This document shows, piece after piece, positions 59,700-64,000 of a stretch of 64,000 bases of DNA. The position numbers and the translations under genes are program-made. This stretch comes from Chamaea fasciata (Eukaryota; Chordata; Aves; Passeriformes; Sylviidae), in the NCBI GenBank assembly GCA_029207755.1, contig JARCOQ010000006.1, positions 8,090,013 to 8,154,012 of the forward strand, in the 5' to 3' direction. Under the pieces are notes generated by a model. It had not been told where the DNA came from and searched no databases. It worked only from the letters and a program-made list of their open reading frames with translations. Position 1 is the first letter of the stretch, and each line of letters starts with the position of its first letter.

Positions 59700-62600
59700 G
59701 GGCAGTGGCATCCCAGGGCTCTGTGCCCCAAAAACCTCCCAGAGGTCACAGTGGCCTCTGGGCACAGCACAGCCCCTGTGTCACAAAGAGCCCTGGAGCA
59801 TGCCTCTGTCACAAAGGGACACCCCAGCACCCCTGGAACCACCTGTGCCCAGCAAGGACAGCCCCTGCCCTGCCCTCTGAGCCCCTGGCTGGCGCAATCA
59901 CAGCCCTCCCACACAGCCCCCCTGGGACACTTGCTCTGGACTTCTGGATCCCTCTGGATCAGGACTGACCTGCCCTTGGGCCTTTATTTCTCTGAAGCAT
60001 TGATGGGGGCATCTCCCCTAGGGGTTCATTTATACAGGTGTTCTGTGTTTGAACTCAGCTCCTATACTCAGCTGCCTAAAAGTGGTGCAGGCACTAAGTC
60101 CCTAATGTGAGCTCTTGAAGCTTATTTCATTCATCCAGTTTGGGAACATTTTGGTCATAAAGGAGAAAATAAGCTTTGTTTGGTCAGTGTATTAAATAAT
60201 CTCTTGATTAAATAATACTCAGAGTTCCAAACTGAATATTCAGTAAGTGAGACAGAAAAAAAAAAAAAAGAAAGCCTGATGCCTTTCTAGTCTTCATTTG
60301 ACTAATTTAAGAGAAATAGATTAGATAAAACCAATGTGAGAGAGAGGATCCACATGTTGCCATTACTCTGTGGTGGATAGCTGCCTTCCTCAAGAAAAAT
60401 TCAGTGGAGAAATTCATGCCCTAAGGCCTGTATTTATTGCTTGAGGAGTAAGTGAGGTATTTCAGGGATATCATTATTTACAGGATCAGTATTGCTATTT
60501 AGCCAGATGGCTGGCCAAGCATGGACAAATATTGTCTGCTATAATTCGTTTATTTGTCTATTGATCTGTCTCAGCACCCATTTTGCTGATCAAACAGATA
60601 GGTAGAGCAGGACCAGGAACAACTTACTCCTAGTTTTCCCTCATCAGTAATAGGATTTATCTCACATAACTTCCCACTCAAAAAAAGCTACATGAGCTTG
60701 GACAAACCTGGAGCCCTATGGAAAGAGCCAAGTGGATTCACCCCATCAATTTTAGGCAGGACCACTCACCTCCTGGGAGTGCCCACCGCAGATAAAGGCA
60801 ACCCACATCCCCTCCTACCTACAAGTCTCTCAACACCAGAGAACTATAAAAACACGTCAGGAAAGTGTTGCAGTGCTTACACCAGAAAATGCAGTTCTAG
60901 CAGGGATGTGTAGAAGTGGAAAGGATTGCTCCAAGATTTTCCTGAATTCAGAGTATTCAATGGAGGATGCAGAGAGAGTTTTTCAGATCTACTCAAGTAT
61001 ACAGAGTATCTCATGTTGGCCCAAGTTGTTGTTCTACTTGCTAGGAAAACGTGATCTGGTGAAAGCTTCCACTGATCAGAAGGAGACAACCCACGGTGAG
61101 TGTTCCTCACCTCCACACCAGGCAGGAACATCTCCAGTGAGGCAGGTGGAGCTGATGAACCAGAAATCACTGTCAGCTGCAGATGGATTCACAGATGGAG
61201 AGGAAAGATGTTTTGAAAGTCTGAGTGAAATGCAGTTTTAAAAATCAAGGTGTTTCACAGAAAGATCCCTGATGGGACACATTCCCTGGGCTTGTTCTAT
61301 GCAGAGGTGTGATCAGGGGGAGGATGTGGAGATTGATGTGCTGAAAAATTCCACAGAACCTGTGTGGGAGCAGGAGATGCTTTCTGGGAACCAGCCAGGT
61401 CACTGCAGAAACACGACAGGTGATTTTTGGAGAGTGAAAGGAGCCAACACACTCCAAATTGTGTTATTTACCTCCCCATCAGAGGGACGGTGAAGGTGGC
61501 TGTGCTGGGGATGGGGCTGCTTGCCAGGCAGCCAGTCACCCCCTACATCCAGTATCAGCCCTGTCATTGCCTTCATCACCCACAAAGGTCTTATTTAACA
61601 TACTCAGGTGCCAACAGCCAGGTTGCTAAAGAGAATTTCTGGGTTGTGACCAAACCTGACCAGCCATGGGGCTGTTTGTTTTGCAATACATTTCCAAGAA
61701 GACAAAAGAGATGAGGGCTCTCAGTTTTCACCTGGCAAGAGGAGTTGTCACCCCTGCTGATAGACAGATGGTTTGAAACCATCCTGTTTTTCTGGAAACA
61801 GGCAAGGCCTCTCCAGACAAACATATGCAATGCTTGGGGAGGTCACTCCAAGCAGTCGAGGCAAAACACACAGGCAACCTTTGGTGTCCTGAGGATGATC
61901 ACCTGGGGAATCTGATACACCATCAATCCTTGATGGGCTGGTCCAATTGGCACAGCTTGGGAAGTTCACCAGAGGGAGGAAGCCTCCCTGGGTGTCACAG
62001 GGTGCTTCCCAGGCTGACATGGGGCAGAGGAGGGGATGTATCTATAGCTGTGATTAATGTTTTCATCTAGGATTTGTTAGATTGATTTAGAAAAAGCTGA
62101 GGTACATATTGAGGATAGCAGAGGAGAGGGAAACATTTCTCTCTTTTCTTCCCAGGCAAATTATGGGCCAAGTTTCTTTTCCCTCCAGTCATGAAAGGAG
62201 TTGGCATCAGGCTTGGGTGAGCTGTGATTTGGTGTTATCTCAAAAGAAAACACCACTGAGTCCAACAGAGATGCTCACTTAGCAAAGCCTGTCAGCTTGA
62301 GCAGACTCATTGGCCTCAGTTGGTTTTAGGCTGCATCTGAAGTGAGATGGACTAAGTATTGCTTTAAAGTGAGGAAGAGGAATTTGACTAAAGCCACTGT
62401 AATAAATAATCTTTTGATGAGCAAATCATACAAATTAGGTGAATGTAGACAGGCTGGGAACCCTCTGCCCAAGCCTGAGGCAGTTCAGACACCTTTGTGC
62501 TACTCTGGGTTCCTGTTACAGTGGAGAGATGTGGATCCTAACCCCTGGCCACCCCCTGCTTTGTGGTTCACCTCCTCCTCTGCAGTCTACCCCAACGTGG

Positions 62601-63210
62601 AGGAAGCACAGCCAGAATCAGCCATTTAAAACCTCACTTTTCAAATATTTCTTGTCCTGCACAAGTAAATCCAATCAAAATCATATTTTGTCACACACAG
62701 GTGTATGATGAGTTGGCTTCGCTGTGGTCTCTTACAGGACCTGGGCTTGTCTCATTTTAAACCTGTCAATAAATCCCAGAGAGTTTAAACAGTGCAAATA
62801 TTCCTGTTTGAGGGTAAATGTGCCTGGGTGTTTCAGTGGAGTGTGAGAGCAGACACTCCTCTGTGGTACCCTCTGAAGTGGTGTAAACAAGCAGAAACCT
62901 CACTGAGCCAAAAATGCCTCTTGCTCAGGAAAAGCAAGCTCCTGCCTGTGCTTCCAATGCCTTGTGATGGGACATCTCCCAGAGACATGGGAGCACCTCC
63001 AGGGGGTTTCCTCTGGAACCCACTGCAGGTCTGATTCAAAGGTCACTCAAGGTATAAAAGTGCCATTTATTTTCTGTGGGATTTTAAATCTGTTTTCCCA
63101 TTAAATGCACTCTGCTTTTAGAGGACACTTGGGATATGAACTAACTTAGCTGGAGTTCCTGGACTTTCACACTTCATGTCCATTTTAGGGATGAAGTTAA
63201 ACCAGGTTCT
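59700..63210. other. Intergenic, no firm gene
   Basis: 59.7-60.0 kb is GC-rich. The rest is mixed. A 122-codon plus-strand frame (60873-61241), opening at GTG, has no recognisable family and no splice or promoter support beyond a TATAAAAA at about 60846. Other frames are short. Confidence 0.55.
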
Positions 63211-63213
63211 TCA

Positions 63214-63530
63214 CAGAATCACACAATAACCTGAGTTGGATGGGGCCCACAAGGATCATCCAGTCAGCTCCTGGCCCTGCACAGCACCATCCCCCAGAGT
63301 CACACCCTGTGCCCCAGAGCATTGTCCAAACACTCCCTGAGCTCTGCCAGGCTGGTGCTGTGACCACTGCCCTGGGGAGCCTGTTCAGTGCCCAGCCACC
63401 CTCTGGGGGAAGAATCTTTTTTCCTGATATCCAACCTAAACCTCCCCTGACACAGCTTCAGGCCATTCCTTGGGTCCTGTCCCCGGGCACAGAGCAGAGA
63501 TCAATGTCTGCCCTTTTTCTTCCCCTCACA
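63214..63530 (-). mobile_element. CR1 LINE 3' fragment, minus orientation
   Basis: CACAGAATCACACAATAACC, GAGTTGGATGGGGCCCACAA, GGGAGCCTGTTCAGTGCCCA and ATCTTTTTTCCTGATATCCA are the reverse complement of a CR1 3' region. A plus-strand frame of 106 codons here is only a shadow. Confidence 0.88.
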
Positions 63531-63657
63531 AAGAAGGTGTTTCACAATTCAGCACAGTGAGGACACCCCCACCAAGACGTTCGTTCGCTGTTTCTTGTAA
63601 GGTGTTGTTAGGTGGTGTTGTTCTGACAATCACTTCTTCTTTCTTTTTCTTTGTACC

Positions 63658-63731
63658 TTTTAATTTTTTTTTATTTTTATTTTATTTTATTTTTTTTTTT
63701 TTTAAATTTGGTGGATGGGTTTTTTTTTTTC
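63658..63731. repeat. T-rich low-complexity tract
   Basis: T runs with TTTTA units on the plus strand, just beyond the 63.2-kb CR1 copy. Confidence 0.85.
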
Positions 63732-64000
63732 ACCTTCAGGGAATGCTTTAACAGCAATTTTACAGGAATTCAGTTTTGGTTTTGTTTGCAATAATTGTTG
63801 TCACTGAAGTGAAAAAGGAATCCACAGGAGCAATTACTGGTCATGAGAGACTGAATAAATGAATTAATTATCTTCAGCTTTGCTATTATTTTCATGCACA
63901 TAAGGATGGCACAGGCTGGTGCACTGACTACAGTGTGTTTAGGGGAGGGAGAAAAACTCTCTAAAAGCCTGTGGGAGATAATTACTTTGAACCTCCCTCT

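Overview
The window reads as nuclear DNA of a bird. Chicken Repeat 1 (CR1) LINE relics, an avian-type retroviral LTR relic, short introns, and strongly vertebrate-like exons all point that way. The species cannot be fixed from the sequence alone. Two well-known genes are recognised exon by exon from their conserved proteins and from splice sites that keep the reading frame. They lie head to head, about 7 kb apart.

Left half (1-29.1 kb, minus strand): the 5' part of EIF2AK3 (PERK), the ER-stress sensor kinase. Exons 1-9 are present. They encode 533 residues: signal peptide, luminal stress-sensing domain, transmembrane helix and the first cytosolic residues. The kinase-domain exons lie beyond the left edge. 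The first exon sits in a CpG island with five CCAAT boxes. Intron 1 begins with a decayed tandem repeat that is G-rich on the sense strand. Intron 2 (14.6 kb) holds a CR1 copy, an LTR relic and a small CpG-rich islet.

Middle (29.1-35.9 kb): the intergenic space between the divergent promoters, with CR1 pieces and simple repeats. 

Right-centre (35.9-53.3 kb, plus strand): complete RPIA (ribose-5-phosphate isomerase A), nine coding exons, 277 residues, with all four catalytic residues intact and a polyadenylation signal 1.1 kb after the stop. Its promoter carries an inverted pair of ZNF143-type motifs. Its N-terminus looks like a mitochondrial presequence followed by a second, better-placed Met. 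Intron 1 begins with about 1.5 kb of a degenerate GC-rich minisatellite (unit near 36 nt), which keeps several frames open, including a 590-codon antisense frame.

Right end (53.3-64 kb): mostly non-coding. It contains an AT-rich stretch, a 234-codon open frame of unknown meaning, a CR1 endonuclease relic, and an unrecognised minus-strand locus at 58.7-59.6 kb. That locus has a Pro/Ala/Gln/Ser-rich frame, an internal duplication, and a stop followed within 60 nt by AATAAA. A CR1 3' end lies at 63.2 kb.

No prokaryotic features, CRISPR arrays, tRNA or rRNA genes were seen. The best candidates for something undescribed are the RPIA intron-1 minisatellite with its long antisense frame, the RPIA presequence, and the minus-strand locus near 59 kb.
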